From: Acidobacteriota bacterium
GTDB taxonomy: Bacteria > Acidobacteriota > Terriglobia > Acidiferrales > UBA7541
NCBI GenBank assembly: GCA_003152355.1
Contig: PMAA01000198.1
Span: forward strand, 1-34,154
Direction: 5' to 3'
Length of the DNA stretch: 34,154 bases
A program made the position numbers and the translations under genes. Positions 23,680-32,281 of the stretch are shown one piece after another. The notes under the pieces were generated by a model that saw only the letters and a list, made by a program, of their open reading frames with translations, was not told the origin of the DNA and ran no database searches. The stretch's first letter is position 1. Each line of letters begins with the position of its first letter.

Positions 23680-25028
23680 AACGATTTCGGTTTCTGACTG
23701 GCAGCGATACGCACACGGTTGCGAGAGGCATGCCAAAGAAGCAGAGCATAGAACGGCGCGTAGGTAAGCGCGACGCAGCGCGGATCGAAATGCCAATGCC
23801 CCGACGCCGAATAATCAATCAACACTTGGTACGACAGGAACTGAAGCACGGTCAGAAGTAGCCACGCCGTATTCGGATAGAAACAGAGAAACGGAATTAC
23901 CCATGTGAAATACCACGAATAAGCATTCGGCGCGAAAAGCAGGATCGCACCGAAGATCCAGAAAGCGGCGCGCGCGGGCTCGGCGCCTCGAATCGCTGCC
24001 CACAACGCCAACACGCTCGCAACGGCGACGCCGGTGCCCGCCGCGATCGCGTGCGAATGCGTGAGCAATTTCAGAATCGAGTAGAGACTCGCGTTGTTAT
24101 CCTGCCAGCGTGATTCAAAATACGCCATCGTCACCGGAACTTGGCGCAGCGCCGCGCGATAGGGCCAAGTGCACACCGCAGCGATGGCCGCAGCTGCAAA
24201 CGCGCTAGCCCACGATCGCCGTGATTTTGGCCAGCCTTGCCGCCAAAGCCACAGCGGGAAGAGCATGATCGGAAACGACTTGAGCAACGCCGCACACGCC
24301 AGCAGCAGCGTTGACAGCGTCGGCCTGGACTTTATAATCACGAAGGCGCCGACTAGCGCCGCGAGGGCCAGCGCATCGCTGTGCGCACTGTCAGCGAACT
24401 CGACCACCACAAGCGGGTTCCACGCGTAGATGGCAAGCTGATAAGCGCGTCCTCCTGCCGCACGCAGCCATACGGCAAGAAGAATCATGGTCAGGACGTC
24501 CGCGGCTTCCATCGGCAACTTGAATGCGACGGGCCGAGGCAGGAATCGCGCTGCCGTGCGGAAGACGAGTTCGGCAAGCGGCGGGTAGATGGTGGGAATT
24601 TCCTGGGCTGGCATTCGCATGTCGTTCGAATTGGCCGGATCGCGCAGGCCGCGAAGACGCGCGTCGTTCGGTGTGGCGAGATAGGGATTTTCGCCCGTTA
24701 GTTGCGCGCGCCCGTCCCAGCGATAGCGGTAGAGATCGTTCGAGAGCGTCGGTGCGAGCGGCCAAAGGGTGGCGCGGAAAAGAATTGCGGCGGCGAGAAC
24801 CAGCCAAAATGCCCCGCGTCTCTCTCTCGTGTGCTCGAGGCCATACAGCGCGATGAAATAGATCGCACCGGCTGCAAGCCCGATCGCGATCGTCTCGACG
24901 ACAAACGTTTCGAGATTGCCGAATCGCCGCAGACGCCAGAAGAGCGCTTCTAGAAGAATGAAGCCGGCGAATAGAATTTGCGTTTGCGAAATTCGGAGTC
25001 GCGCGGGAAAATTTTCAGTCGGAGCCAT
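23676..25028 (-). CDS. GT87/DUF2029-like polyprenyl-phosphate-sugar glycosyltransferase
   Basis: This 450-residue polytopic membrane protein has about ten or more hydrophobic helices. An extracytoplasmic loop near residues 92-120 contains LSNDLYRYRWDGRAQLTGENPYL, typical of GT87 and MptA/B-like GT-C mannosyltransferases that use polyprenyl-phosphate sugars; the Asp in SND is a likely catalytic residue. IPTIYPPLAELVF and LLKSFPIMLFPLWLWR are also typical. The acceptor is unknown. It overlaps DUF2071 by ATGA, and its ATG lies only 17 bases from the start of the oppositely oriented GT2 gene, so its promoter must lie inside that gene. Confidence 0.8.
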   Translation of the reverse strand: MAPTENFPARLRISQTQILFAGFILLEALFWRLRRFGNLETFVVETIAIGLAAGAIYFIALYGLEHTRERRGAFWLVLAAAILFRATLWPLAPTLSNDLYRYRWDGRAQLTGENPYLATPNDARLRGLRDPANSNDMRMPAQEIPTIYPPLAELVFRTAARFLPRPVAFKLPMEAADVLTMILLAVWLRAAGGRAYQLAIYAWNPLVVVEFADSAHSDALALAALVGAFVIIKSRPTLSTLLLACAALLKSFPIMLFPLWLWRQGWPKSRRSWASAFAAAAIAAVCTWPYRAALRQVPVTMAYFESRWQDNNASLYSILKLLTHSHAIAAGTGVAVASVLALWAAIRGAEPARAAFWIFGAILLFAPNAYSWYFTWVIPFLCFYPNTAWLLLTVLQFLSYQVLIDYSASGHWHFDPRCVALTYAPFYALLLWHASRNRVRIAASQKPKSL

Positions 25029-25045
25029 CAGGAGGCGCTAGGACC

Positions 25046-26677
25046 GTGATTTGGCAGTTTGCATGGGCGATCGCGTTTCGTTCGGGCCCGCCGCTCTCGA
25101 ATTACTGGCGCCGCCTGACGGATCTGACGTTCGCCGGACAATATCAGCCGAACGCGTTCGATCTCGCGATCATGATCCCGTATTTCCTCGTGCTCGTAAT
25201 TCTTGCGGCCTACGGCCTGCATCGCTACGCGCTCGTCTACAATTTTTTTAAATACAAGGATCACGTTCCGGGCCCGCCGCCGCCGGTCATTGAGTGGCCC
25301 AAGGTTACCATACAGCTTCCCATCTTTAACGAGCGCTACGTCATCGAGCGGCTGGTGGATTGCGTCGCGCAGTTTGATTACCCGCGCGAAAAAATGGATA
25401 TTCAAGTCCTCGACGATTCTACCGACGAGACGCAGGAAGTCGCGCGAAATTGCGTCGAGCGCCATCGCGAACTCGGCCTTCCGATTTCCTACATTCACCG
25501 CGACAACCGCGAGGGTTTCAAGGCTGGCGCGCTGCAAGAGGGCCTGAAGACTGCAGCCGGAGAATTCGTTGCCATCTTCGACGCTGACTTTCTTCCACCG
25601 GCGGAGTTTCTCAGGCAGACGCTCCCGTATTTCGCCGACCCGAAACTCGCTATGGTTCAGACGCGCTGGAGTTACGTCAATCGCAGCTACTCCGCGCTCA
25701 CTGAAGTCGAAGCGATTCTTCTCGACGGCCACTTCGTCATCGAACACTCGTCGCGCTATCGTCGCGGAAATTTTTTCAATTTCAATGGAACAGCCGGCGT
25801 CTGGCGGCGCGTGGCAATCGACGATGCGGGCGGCTGGCAGCACGACACGCTCACCGAAGACACCGATCTCTCCTATCGCGCGCAGCTTCGCGGCTGGCAG
25901 TTTGTTTATTTGCCCGAGATCGATTGCCCGTCCGAATTGCCGGTGGAGATGAACGCGTTCAAATCGCAGCAGGCGCGCTGGGCCAAGGGCCTAATGCAGA
26001 CCGCGAAGAAAATTCTTCCGCGCGTTTTGCGCTCGAAGGAGCCCGCGCACGTCAAAAGCGAAGCCGTGTTTCACCTGACGGCCAACATCAGCTACCCGCT
26101 GATGGTGTTTCTCTCGATCATTTTGTTGCCGGCGATGGTCGTGCGCTTCTATCAGGGATGGTTTCAGGTGCTGGTGATTGATTTGCCGCTCTTCATTGCG
26201 TCCACGTGCTCGATTTCGAGTTTCTATCTCTGCTCGCAGCGCGTGCTTTACCCGAAGACGTGGAAGCGCACCTTTCTCTATCTTCCATTCGTAATGGCTG
26301 TCGGGATCGGGCTTTCGATTCGCAATGCAGTCGCTGTCCTCGAAGCTATTTTCGGCGTGAAATCGGATTTCGTGCGCACGCCGAAATATAAAATCGAAGG
26401 CCAGCAGCGCTCCGCTTGGGCGAAGAAGACGTATCGCAAGAGCGCCGGATGGATGCCATTCGCCGAAGTCGCGCTCGGACTTTACTTCGCGGCAACGGTT
26501 GGCTACGCGATTCAGAATGAAAACTACGCCACCGTCCCGTTCCTACTTCTTTTCGTGTGGGGCTATCTCTACACGGGGCTGATGTCGATTGCACAGGTCT
26601 ACCTAGAACGCTTGCGCTTCGGCGTCGTCGAGGCTGGTGAAGTCCGCCCCGCCGCCACCGGCGCTCCGGGTTTCTAG
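25046..26677 (+). CDS. Processive family 2 glycosyltransferase (cellulose synthase-like)
   Basis: The 543-residue membrane protein has one hydrophobic segment (about 40-57) before a cytoplasmic GT-A catalytic domain and about four or five helices after residue 330. The catalytic residues of processive GT2 enzymes are present: D123-D124 (LDDSTDET), DAD at 179-181, TED at 270-272 and QQARW at 308-312. The last motif is typical of processive synthases and related mannan/glucomannan-type enzymes. The product polysaccharide or glycolipid cannot be told. No PilZ domain is seen. The GTG start is supported by AGGAGG ten bases upstream. It is divergent from the GT87-like gene. Confidence 0.88.
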   Translation: MIWQFAWAIAFRSGPPLSNYWRRLTDLTFAGQYQPNAFDLAIMIPYFLVLVILAAYGLHRYALVYNFFKYKDHVPGPPPPVIEWPKVTIQLPIFNERYVIERLVDCVAQFDYPREKMDIQVLDDSTDETQEVARNCVERHRELGLPISYIHRDNREGFKAGALQEGLKTAAGEFVAIFDADFLPPAEFLRQTLPYFADPKLAMVQTRWSYVNRSYSALTEVEAILLDGHFVIEHSSRYRRGNFFNFNGTAGVWRRVAIDDAGGWQHDTLTEDTDLSYRAQLRGWQFVYLPEIDCPSELPVEMNAFKSQQARWAKGLMQTAKKILPRVLRSKEPAHVKSEAVFHLTANISYPLMVFLSIILLPAMVVRFYQGWFQVLVIDLPLFIASTCSISSFYLCSQRVLYPKTWKRTFLYLPFVMAVGIGLSIRNAVAVLEAIFGVKSDFVRTPKYKIEGQQRSAWAKKTYRKSAGWMPFAEVALGLYFAATVGYAIQNENYATVPFLLLFVWGYLYTGLMSIAQVYLERLRFGVVEAGEVRPAATGAPGF

Positions 26678-26744
26678 GTCCGTCCTCGTCACTCCCACCA
26701 GCACGTGGGTCCCACCGATGCCCGCGACCTAAACGAAGCCGGGG

Positions 26745-28628
26745 CTACTTCGACGCCGCGAATTTCAGCGGTAACACCATTGATGTCGGCAGGCTGGCTT
26801 CCCAGACTTCCAACGTGGCAACACTCGCACTCGCTGCCTGATATTCCACGTCGTAGGTTTCGCCGACCGTCAGGAACATGTCGGCTGTCGAACTTTTCAG
26901 CTGCGCCGGCGGCAAGTCCGCGCCGTCTTTCGCGATTATTTTCCATTGCACCGGAGCGCCGTCGCTCGTGAGACGCACGCGCATGTCGACGAAATTGTCG
27001 GTGATGTTGATCAATCGCAGCCGATATCGCGTTCCGGCCTGCAGTTGGAGCGGATCGGGCTGAGGATTGCCGTTAATCAGCAAGAGATAGCCGAACGGAT
27101 CGTACTTGCCGATGCTGAAGACGATGGTCCGGTCACGCTCGGGATCGTACTTTTGTCCCGGTTCGAGAACGATCAGCGGTCCATAGATTCCATTCAGAAT
27201 TTGCGTTGGGTCGTGCCAGTGTGTGTGATAGATAAATGTTCCGGCGCGCGGCGGAGTCATGCGCGCGATGAAGGATGTCCCTGGCGAGATGGCCGGTGAA
27301 AGTTTCTCGTTTGTGCCGGTCCAACCGGAGACTCCATCGTAGTAGCTTTCAATCTCTATTCCGTGCCAGTGAATCGTCGTTGGCTGGGTGGTCTGGTTCT
27401 TCACTTCGATGTCTGTTGTCTCTCCCCGCGTCAAAATGATCGGCGGCCCGAGCCAAACGGGCGGCGCAGTGGCGCCCGGAGCGGCAGTCGCTGGCGGCGG
27501 TGCCAACGGATCTTTCACCTCGAGCCTAAAGAGCGGAATCTTCGCCGGATTCTCCGAGATCACGAGTTGCAGTTTCCGCGCGTCTCTCTTCGCCACTGGT
27601 GCCACTGCCGAATTCGAACTCGGAAGCACCGTGATTCCAATCACAAGGCTGCCCATCGTGGGGCCATGATCGTGGTCCGGCGAGTAGCCGGCGGGCTCGG
27701 GTGCTGGAGGATGGAGAGACTCCGACGGCAACATGTGCACAACCATGTGGCAATGGAAGAGCCAATTCCCCGCGCGGTCGGGCGTCCACGTCATGTCGAA
27801 CACGTGCCCGACGTCAATCAATTCGGTGACGGCCTTGCGACGCTGGTCTTCCGAGTAACGCTCGTAGTGCTCGCCGTCACCGACCGCATCGACATTGAAA
27901 AAGAAACCGTGCAGATGCATTGCGTGCGGAGAGACCGTCGGATTGATCACTCGCCAATGAATTGTCTCGCCGGTCTTGTAAGTTACGCGCTCGTCAAAAG
28001 GCCATGCTTTGCCGTTTATGGACGCGATTTCCACGCCGTCCGCGGCAAAGAAGTCCTTGCCCCAAAGACCGAGAACGAAAATCCTGTCGTCCGGCCTAGC
28101 TCCCGGCGGATCGATGATGAACGCGCCGGAAAGCATGGTCTCCGCAAGTTCGCGAGTGTCGAGGGAATGGTCCGAAGTTGCTGCCCAGTACATGTACGTT
28201 CCCGGTTCGCCCGCGACGAATTGAACATCGCGCGATTCGCCCGGTGCGACACTGATCTCGTCTTTCGGATCTCCCGGATGGCGATGCAGGCCGTAAATTT
28301 TGGCGGCGATGGGAAGCGCGTTTCGGACACTGGCGTGAATCTGCGTTCCCTGCGGCACCCGGATCAGCGGGCCGGAGCTTTGCGGCGCATGTCCTTCCTC
28401 CGCGAACGCGTAAATATCTCGATGGGCGCCACCTTCATCTTCCGGATACCAGACGCTCTCGTGCAATTCGAGACGCAAATTCAAAACGCCATTATTAAAT
28501 TGACCGGCAGGAGTTCGATTGTCGTTCGCGACTACCTTCGGCAAATCCGATTTCGGCGCAGACTGCGCAAATGCTGCCGCGCTGAATAAGACCAGTATTC
28601 CTAACCCGAGGAACTTCCAATGCCGCAT
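26745..28628 (-). CDS. Exported multicopper oxidase with permuted copper motifs
   Basis: The protein has 627 residues with a signal peptide (residues 1-21, cleavage after AFA). Four cupredoxin-like domains are inferred. Domain 1 (about 40-175) has degenerate copper motifs: GLHRHPGDP and GTYMYWAATSDH where HWHG and YHSH would be. Domain 2 (about 185-335) has SPHAMHLHG (H235, H238, H240) and FHCHMVVHM (H292, C293, H294, H298), the motifs usually at the C-terminus. Domain 3 (about 350-490) has TIHWHG (H420, H422) and IYHTHWHD (H468, H470), the motifs usually at the N-terminus. Domain 4 (about 500-627) has no obvious copper ligands. All type 1 and trinuclear ligands are thus present but in order 3-4-1-2. 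The start is chosen for CGGAG five bases upstream of the ATG and the signal peptide. Substrate unknown; a laccase, metal-oxidase or other role is possible. Confidence 0.87.
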   Translation of the reverse strand: MRHWKFLGLGILVLFSAAAFAQSAPKSDLPKVVANDNRTPAGQFNNGVLNLRLELHESVWYPEDEGGAHRDIYAFAEEGHAPQSSGPLIRVPQGTQIHASVRNALPIAAKIYGLHRHPGDPKDEISVAPGESRDVQFVAGEPGTYMYWAATSDHSLDTRELAETMLSGAFIIDPPGARPDDRIFVLGLWGKDFFAADGVEIASINGKAWPFDERVTYKTGETIHWRVINPTVSPHAMHLHGFFFNVDAVGDGEHYERYSEDQRRKAVTELIDVGHVFDMTWTPDRAGNWLFHCHMVVHMLPSESLHPPAPEPAGYSPDHDHGPTMGSLVIGITVLPSSNSAVAPVAKRDARKLQLVISENPAKIPLFRLEVKDPLAPPPATAAPGATAPPVWLGPPIILTRGETTDIEVKNQTTQPTTIHWHGIEIESYYDGVSGWTGTNEKLSPAISPGTSFIARMTPPRAGTFIYHTHWHDPTQILNGIYGPLIVLEPGQKYDPERDRTIVFSIGKYDPFGYLLLINGNPQPDPLQLQAGTRYRLRLINITDNFVDMRVRLTSDGAPVQWKIIAKDGADLPPAQLKSSTADMFLTVGETYDVEYQAASASVATLEVWEASLPTSMVLPLKFAASK

Positions 28629-28946
28629 CGCATCTCCGTGCGGGCAGATCTTCGTTCGATCATCCCGCCGTTGAGCGGCAACGTTACTGCGTCCTTCGGA
28701 GCCGGTCAACGAATTCCGGAATCTCGTGTGCGCCGACGGGCGGGCCAGAAGAGAGTTAACGCCGCGCGTTCGGTGCTTTCCATAGGGAAATCCGTGCGTC
28801 GAATCAGGAGGCGACTCCCGCATCGACGATCGCACGGGGAATGTGAACTTGCACGATGTCGGAATTGCTGGCCTTTCGTCGCTGTGCTAGCGTGGTCCGA
28901 GTCCTGTTCGCGCAAATCATTCGCGCTAGTCAAAGGAGACCGCAGG
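28629..28946. other. Divergent intergenic region between the multicopper oxidase and aminopeptidase genes
   Basis: I find no gene in this roughly 320-base region, although frames on both strands stay open through it. It should hold both promoters. A weak plus-strand candidate is TTGCTG, 17 bases, TAGCGT near 28875-28905, about 45-75 bases before the aminopeptidase start. I see no clear operator. Confidence 0.4.
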
Positions 28947-28976
28947 TTGGCTCATCGAAGCGAATGCCCTTCAAAA

Positions 28977-30395
28977 ATGAACGTAACCAACACTAAATTC
29001 CGGCCCGGCCCAGAATTTCGATTCCTAAGCTCGCGCGCAACGCATCTCACTTTGCTCCTCGCTCTGGCACTCGTCGGGGCAACCGTCGCGACGGCGCGTT
29101 TTCGCCAGCCGAACGAAGAATATCGCGCGCGACGCGCCAAGCTAACCTCCCAACTCGATGGCCCACTCGTCGTCTTCGGCTACTCCGGCAACGAAGACCC
29201 GTCCGAATTCGCCGTCTTTTTTCAGGAGAAAAATTTCTACTACCTCACCGGCGATGACGAACCCGGCGGTGCGGTGCTCCTAATTCCCGATCCGCCCGCG
29301 GGCAAATCCCTAACAGGCCCGCGCGAAATTCTCTATCTTCCGCCGCGCAATCCCGCAATCGAACATTGGGAAGGCCCGCGGATGGGCCCCGACGATCCCG
29401 GCATCGCCGAAAAAACAGGTTTTGCGAAAGTCGAAGTCTTCGCCAATCTGCGCGGCAAGCTCGAAGACCTGGCTAGAATTTATCCAACGTTTTACACGCT
29501 CCTCCCCGGCCAACAGGAAGAAGGCTATCCGCACCTCCGCAACTGGAGCGATTGGCTGAAGCGCACAGTTCCCGGAGCAAATATCCGTGATGCCGGCCCG
29601 ATGATCGCCGCCATGCGCCAAGTAAAATCGCCCAGTGAACTCGCGCTGATGCAAAAAGCCATTGACGCCTCAATCGACGCGCATCTCGACGCCATGAAAC
29701 GCATGCGCCCCGGGCTATTCGAATATCAAGTGGCCGCGCGAATGAAAGAAATCCACGAATTCGAGGGCTGCTCGCGCGAATCCTACGCGCCGATTGTCGG
29801 AACCGGATTCAATTCCACGGTGCTGCACTACAGCACGCTCGATGCCCAAATTAAAGACGGCGACATCGTCGTGCTCGATGTGGGCGGCGAATACGGCGGC
29901 TACGCGGCCGACATCACACGAACGCTCCCGGCGAACGGAAAATTTACGCCGCGCCAGCGCGAAATCTACGAAATCGTTCTCGCCGCGCAGAACGCCGCGC
30001 TCGCCGAGGTCAAACCCGGCGCCACGATTTACGGCGGCGCGATAAATCTCAATGCTATCGCGCGCCAGTACATCAGCACGCACGGCAAGGATCTTCACGG
30101 CCAGCCGCTCGGCCAATATTTCATCCACGGCCTGAGCCATCATCTTGGACTCGATGTTCACGATCCCGGAAGCACCAGCAGGCCACTCGAGCCCGGAATG
30201 GTAATCACCATCGAGCCGGGCATTTACATACCCGAAGAAAATCTAGGAGTGCGCATCGAAGACGACGTTCTCGTCACAAATGACGGTCACGAGCAGTTAA
30301 CGGCGCGCCTGCCCCGCGGCGTGGACGAAATCGAGAAGATCATGGCCGCAGGCGCTCAAGAAAAGCCCCAAAATGCCCAAATCGGGCCTGATTGA
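28977..30395 (+). CDS. Exported aminopeptidase P-like (M24) metallopeptidase
   Basis: M24B peptidases such as PepP remove an N-terminal residue ahead of proline using two metal ions. The N-terminal AMP_N domain (about 45-215) includes FFQEKNFYYLTGDDEPGGAVLLIP. The catalytic pita-bread domain (about 215-440) has the ligands D301 (VLDVGGEY), D312 (ADITRT), H388 (HGLSHHLGLDVHD), E413 (TIEPGIYIP) and E428 (VRIEDDV). Residues 22-40 form a hydrophobic stretch ending ATVATA, so the protein is probably exported or membrane-anchored, unlike E. coli PepP. The start is uncertain: ATG at 28977 has a weak ribosome-binding site, while TTG at 28947 has GGAG eight bases upstream and adds ten residues. The gene is divergent from the oxidase. 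Confidence 0.9.
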   Translation: MNVTNTKFRPGPEFRFLSSRATHLTLLLALALVGATVATARFRQPNEEYRARRAKLTSQLDGPLVVFGYSGNEDPSEFAVFFQEKNFYYLTGDDEPGGAVLLIPDPPAGKSLTGPREILYLPPRNPAIEHWEGPRMGPDDPGIAEKTGFAKVEVFANLRGKLEDLARIYPTFYTLLPGQQEEGYPHLRNWSDWLKRTVPGANIRDAGPMIAAMRQVKSPSELALMQKAIDASIDAHLDAMKRMRPGLFEYQVAARMKEIHEFEGCSRESYAPIVGTGFNSTVLHYSTLDAQIKDGDIVVLDVGGEYGGYAADITRTLPANGKFTPRQREIYEIVLAAQNAALAEVKPGATIYGGAINLNAIARQYISTHGKDLHGQPLGQYFIHGLSHHLGLDVHDPGSTSRPLEPGMVITIEPGIYIPEENLGVRIEDDVLVTNDGHEQLTARLPRGVDEIEKIMAAGAQEKPQNAQIGPD

Positions 30396-30428
30396 CGGCT
30401 GTTTACAACTCTGCTATCGTGCCCGGAT

Positions 30429-31061
30429 ATGGCAGCGCGCGGAAAGTCAACGAAAAGAACAGCTTCCAAATCCGGGAATCGCTCCCGGGGCAGCTCAAAG
30501 TCATTGAAAAGTAAGGGCTTAAGCGCAGGCGCGCGCGCTAAGGCAGCGGCACACCCGGTAGATCCTGCCTTCCAGCAGCAACTTAAGTTCTACGAAGAGG
30601 GACTCAAGGAAATCCAGCAGCAGCGTTTCCAGCGCGCCAAGCAGATCTTGGAAAAGGTCATTGAAGGGCCCAACAAAGAGCTTGGCGACCGGGCACGCGT
30701 CCACATCCGCGGCGTCGAAATTCGGCTCTCCAAGACTCCGCCAGCCGCGCCGAAGAACGCCGAGGACCACTACACGCAAGGCGTTGCCCTCATGAATCTC
30801 GGTCGCTGGGACGAAGCCCGTGTGCACCTCGATCGTGCACTGAAGGCCGCGCCGAAGGCCGATCACATCGTCTATGCCATGGCCGCGCTCGATTGCCTTA
30901 CGGGCGAAGCAGAGAGCGCCATGGAACGCCTGAAATTCGCCATCCAGTTGCGCCCCGAGAATCGCTATCACGCGCGGAACGACGAAGACTTCGCATTCCT
31001 TCAGGAAGATCCTCGTTTTACAGAGCTTCTCTATCCGGAGCGTGAGGGTTCCGTCGGATAG
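30429..31061 (+). CDS. Small TPR-like protein with basic N-terminus
   Basis: The first 45 residues of this 210-residue product are Lys/Ser/Arg-rich and probably disordered (for example SKSGNRSRGSSKSLKSKG). Helical repeats follow: QQLKFYEEGLKEIQQQRFQRAKQILEKVIEGP (about 49-80) and DHYTQGVALMNLGRWDEARVHLDRALKAAP (about 113-142), both TPR-like. The C-terminus NDEDFAFLQEDPRFTELLYPE resembles a motif common in TPR-end proteins. No signal peptide. Its function is unknown; it lies 33 bases after the aminopeptidase and eight bases before yvcK, so it is probably co-transcribed with them. Confidence 0.78.
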   Translation: MAARGKSTKRTASKSGNRSRGSSKSLKSKGLSAGARAKAAAHPVDPAFQQQLKFYEEGLKEIQQQRFQRAKQILEKVIEGPNKELGDRARVHIRGVEIRLSKTPPAAPKNAEDHYTQGVALMNLGRWDEARVHLDRALKAAPKADHIVYAMAALDCLTGEAESAMERLKFAIQLRPENRYHARNDEDFAFLQEDPRFTELLYPEREGSVG

Positions 31062-31069
31062 TTTTCCCT

Positions 31070-32092
31070 GTGAAAAATACTCATCAGCATCGCCCACGTC
31101 CCGTGCGCATCGTGGCCATGGGAGGCGGCACCGGACTTTCAACGCTTCTGCGCGGATTGAAAGAGTATGTAGCGCGGCGCAAGGAAGAGCGGAGCCGTTT
31201 GCCGATTTCGGATCTCGCCGCGGTCGTAACCGTTACGGACGATGGCGGCAGCTCCGGACTTCTGCGCCGTGAGTATAGCGTCTTGCCGCCCGGCGATATT
31301 CGGAACTGCATCGTGGCGCTCTCGAAAGACGAAACTTTGCTCAGCCAGCTATTTCAGTATCGTTTCGCGAAAGGTGGCGCTCTACGCGGCCACAGCTTCG
31401 GCAATATCTTTCTGACCGCGCTCACGCAAGTTACCGGCGATTTCCCCGAAGCGGTTCGGCTTTCGGGACAAGTACTTGCCATTCGCGGCCGCATTTTTCC
31501 TTCCACCGAAAGCAACGTCACCCTCGAAGCCGAACTCGAAAATGGGAATATCATTCGCGGCGAGACGAAAATCTCCCGCTCGCGAAGCCGCATTCGCCGC
31601 GTTCGCCTCGTGCCCCGCCGCGTCAAGCCTCTTCTGGAAGTTCTCGAAGCCATTCGCCACGCCGACCTGATTCTCATCGGACCGGGTTCGCTGTACACGA
31701 GTCTCATTCCCAATCTGCTTCTATCGCAGGTCAAGGAAGCGCTGGTGCGTTCGCGCGCCACGCGTGTCTACATCGCGAATCTCATGACGCAGCCCGGCGA
31801 GACCGATGGATATTCCGTCGCCGATCACGTCCGCGCGATTTATGCTCACACGCAAGACGGCCTCTTCGACTGGGTTGTGCTCAATCGCAAGCCCGTTACG
31901 CCGGGCGCGCTCCACCGCTATCGTGCCAAAGGCGCCGAGCCGGTCGAGAAGTCTCAAAAAGAATTGGCTCGCATGGGACTCGGCTGTGTAACTGGCGATT
32001 TGCTGCAGGAAGGCAAAGTAGTGCGCCACGATCAGCGGCGCCTCGCGCGTCTCGTCCTCGACGAATTCGTGCGCCGCTCCCGCCAGAATTAG
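31070..32092 (+). CDS. yvcK: YvcK/GlmR-type gluconeogenesis factor (CofD-like fold)
   Basis: YvcK proteins bind UDP-sugars and affect carbon partitioning and cell-wall synthesis in Firmicutes and Actinobacteria. The protein begins RIVAMGGGTGLSTLLRGLK (about 13-31), then VVTVTDDGGSSGLLR (about 52-66), PPGDIRNCIVAL and GHSFGNIFLTAL, then LILIGPGSLYTSLIPNLL and ANLMTQPGETDGYSVADHV, all family motifs. At 340 residues it is a typical length. The GTG at 31070 has no clear Shine-Dalgarno, so the exact start is uncertain, and coupling to the TPR gene eight bases upstream may drive translation. Whether it acts on GlmS as in Bacillus is not visible here. Confidence 0.92.
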   Translation: MKNTHQHRPRPVRIVAMGGGTGLSTLLRGLKEYVARRKEERSRLPISDLAAVVTVTDDGGSSGLLRREYSVLPPGDIRNCIVALSKDETLLSQLFQYRFAKGGALRGHSFGNIFLTALTQVTGDFPEAVRLSGQVLAIRGRIFPSTESNVTLEAELENGNIIRGETKISRSRSRIRRVRLVPRRVKPLLEVLEAIRHADLILIGPGSLYTSLIPNLLLSQVKEALVRSRATRVYIANLMTQPGETDGYSVADHVRAIYAHTQDGLFDWVVLNRKPVTPGALHRYRAKGAEPVEKSQKELARMGLGCVTGDLLQEGKVVRHDQRRLARLVLDEFVRRSRQN

Positions 32093-32140
32093 CCGCCTCA
32101 CTCCGTCGTAATCACATTGTTCCAATTTCCGTCGCGATTC

Positions 32141-32169
32141 TTGCGCTGATTTCCGCGTATCCGTATACT
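32141..32169 (+). promoter_or_regulatory. Sigma70-type promoter of the glutamate dehydrogenase gene
   Basis: TTGCGC (32141-32146), exactly 17 bases, then TATACT (32164-32169), lying 112 bases before the ATG at 32282. The close -10 match and correct spacing make this one of the clearest promoters in the window. Confidence 0.65.
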
Positions 32170-32281
32170 GGCCGGCGCTGCCAAAACGCCGGAGTTTCAC
32201 TCCCAGGACAACGCGGACGCAAAGTTTCCGCCCCGCTGCCCCTCGAGGAATCTTCCATCGAATGCGCTAGCGGAGGAATCC

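Noticed and set aside
27363-28589. 408-codon plus-strand frame opposite the multicopper oxidase
   Set aside because: The minus-strand oxidase has a signal peptide and copper motifs; the plus frame is a shadow with no recognisable domain.
28620-28946. N-terminal extension of the aminopeptidase frame from 28620
   Set aside because: It would overlap the oxidase start, lacks homology, and would put 119 residues before an apparent signal sequence.
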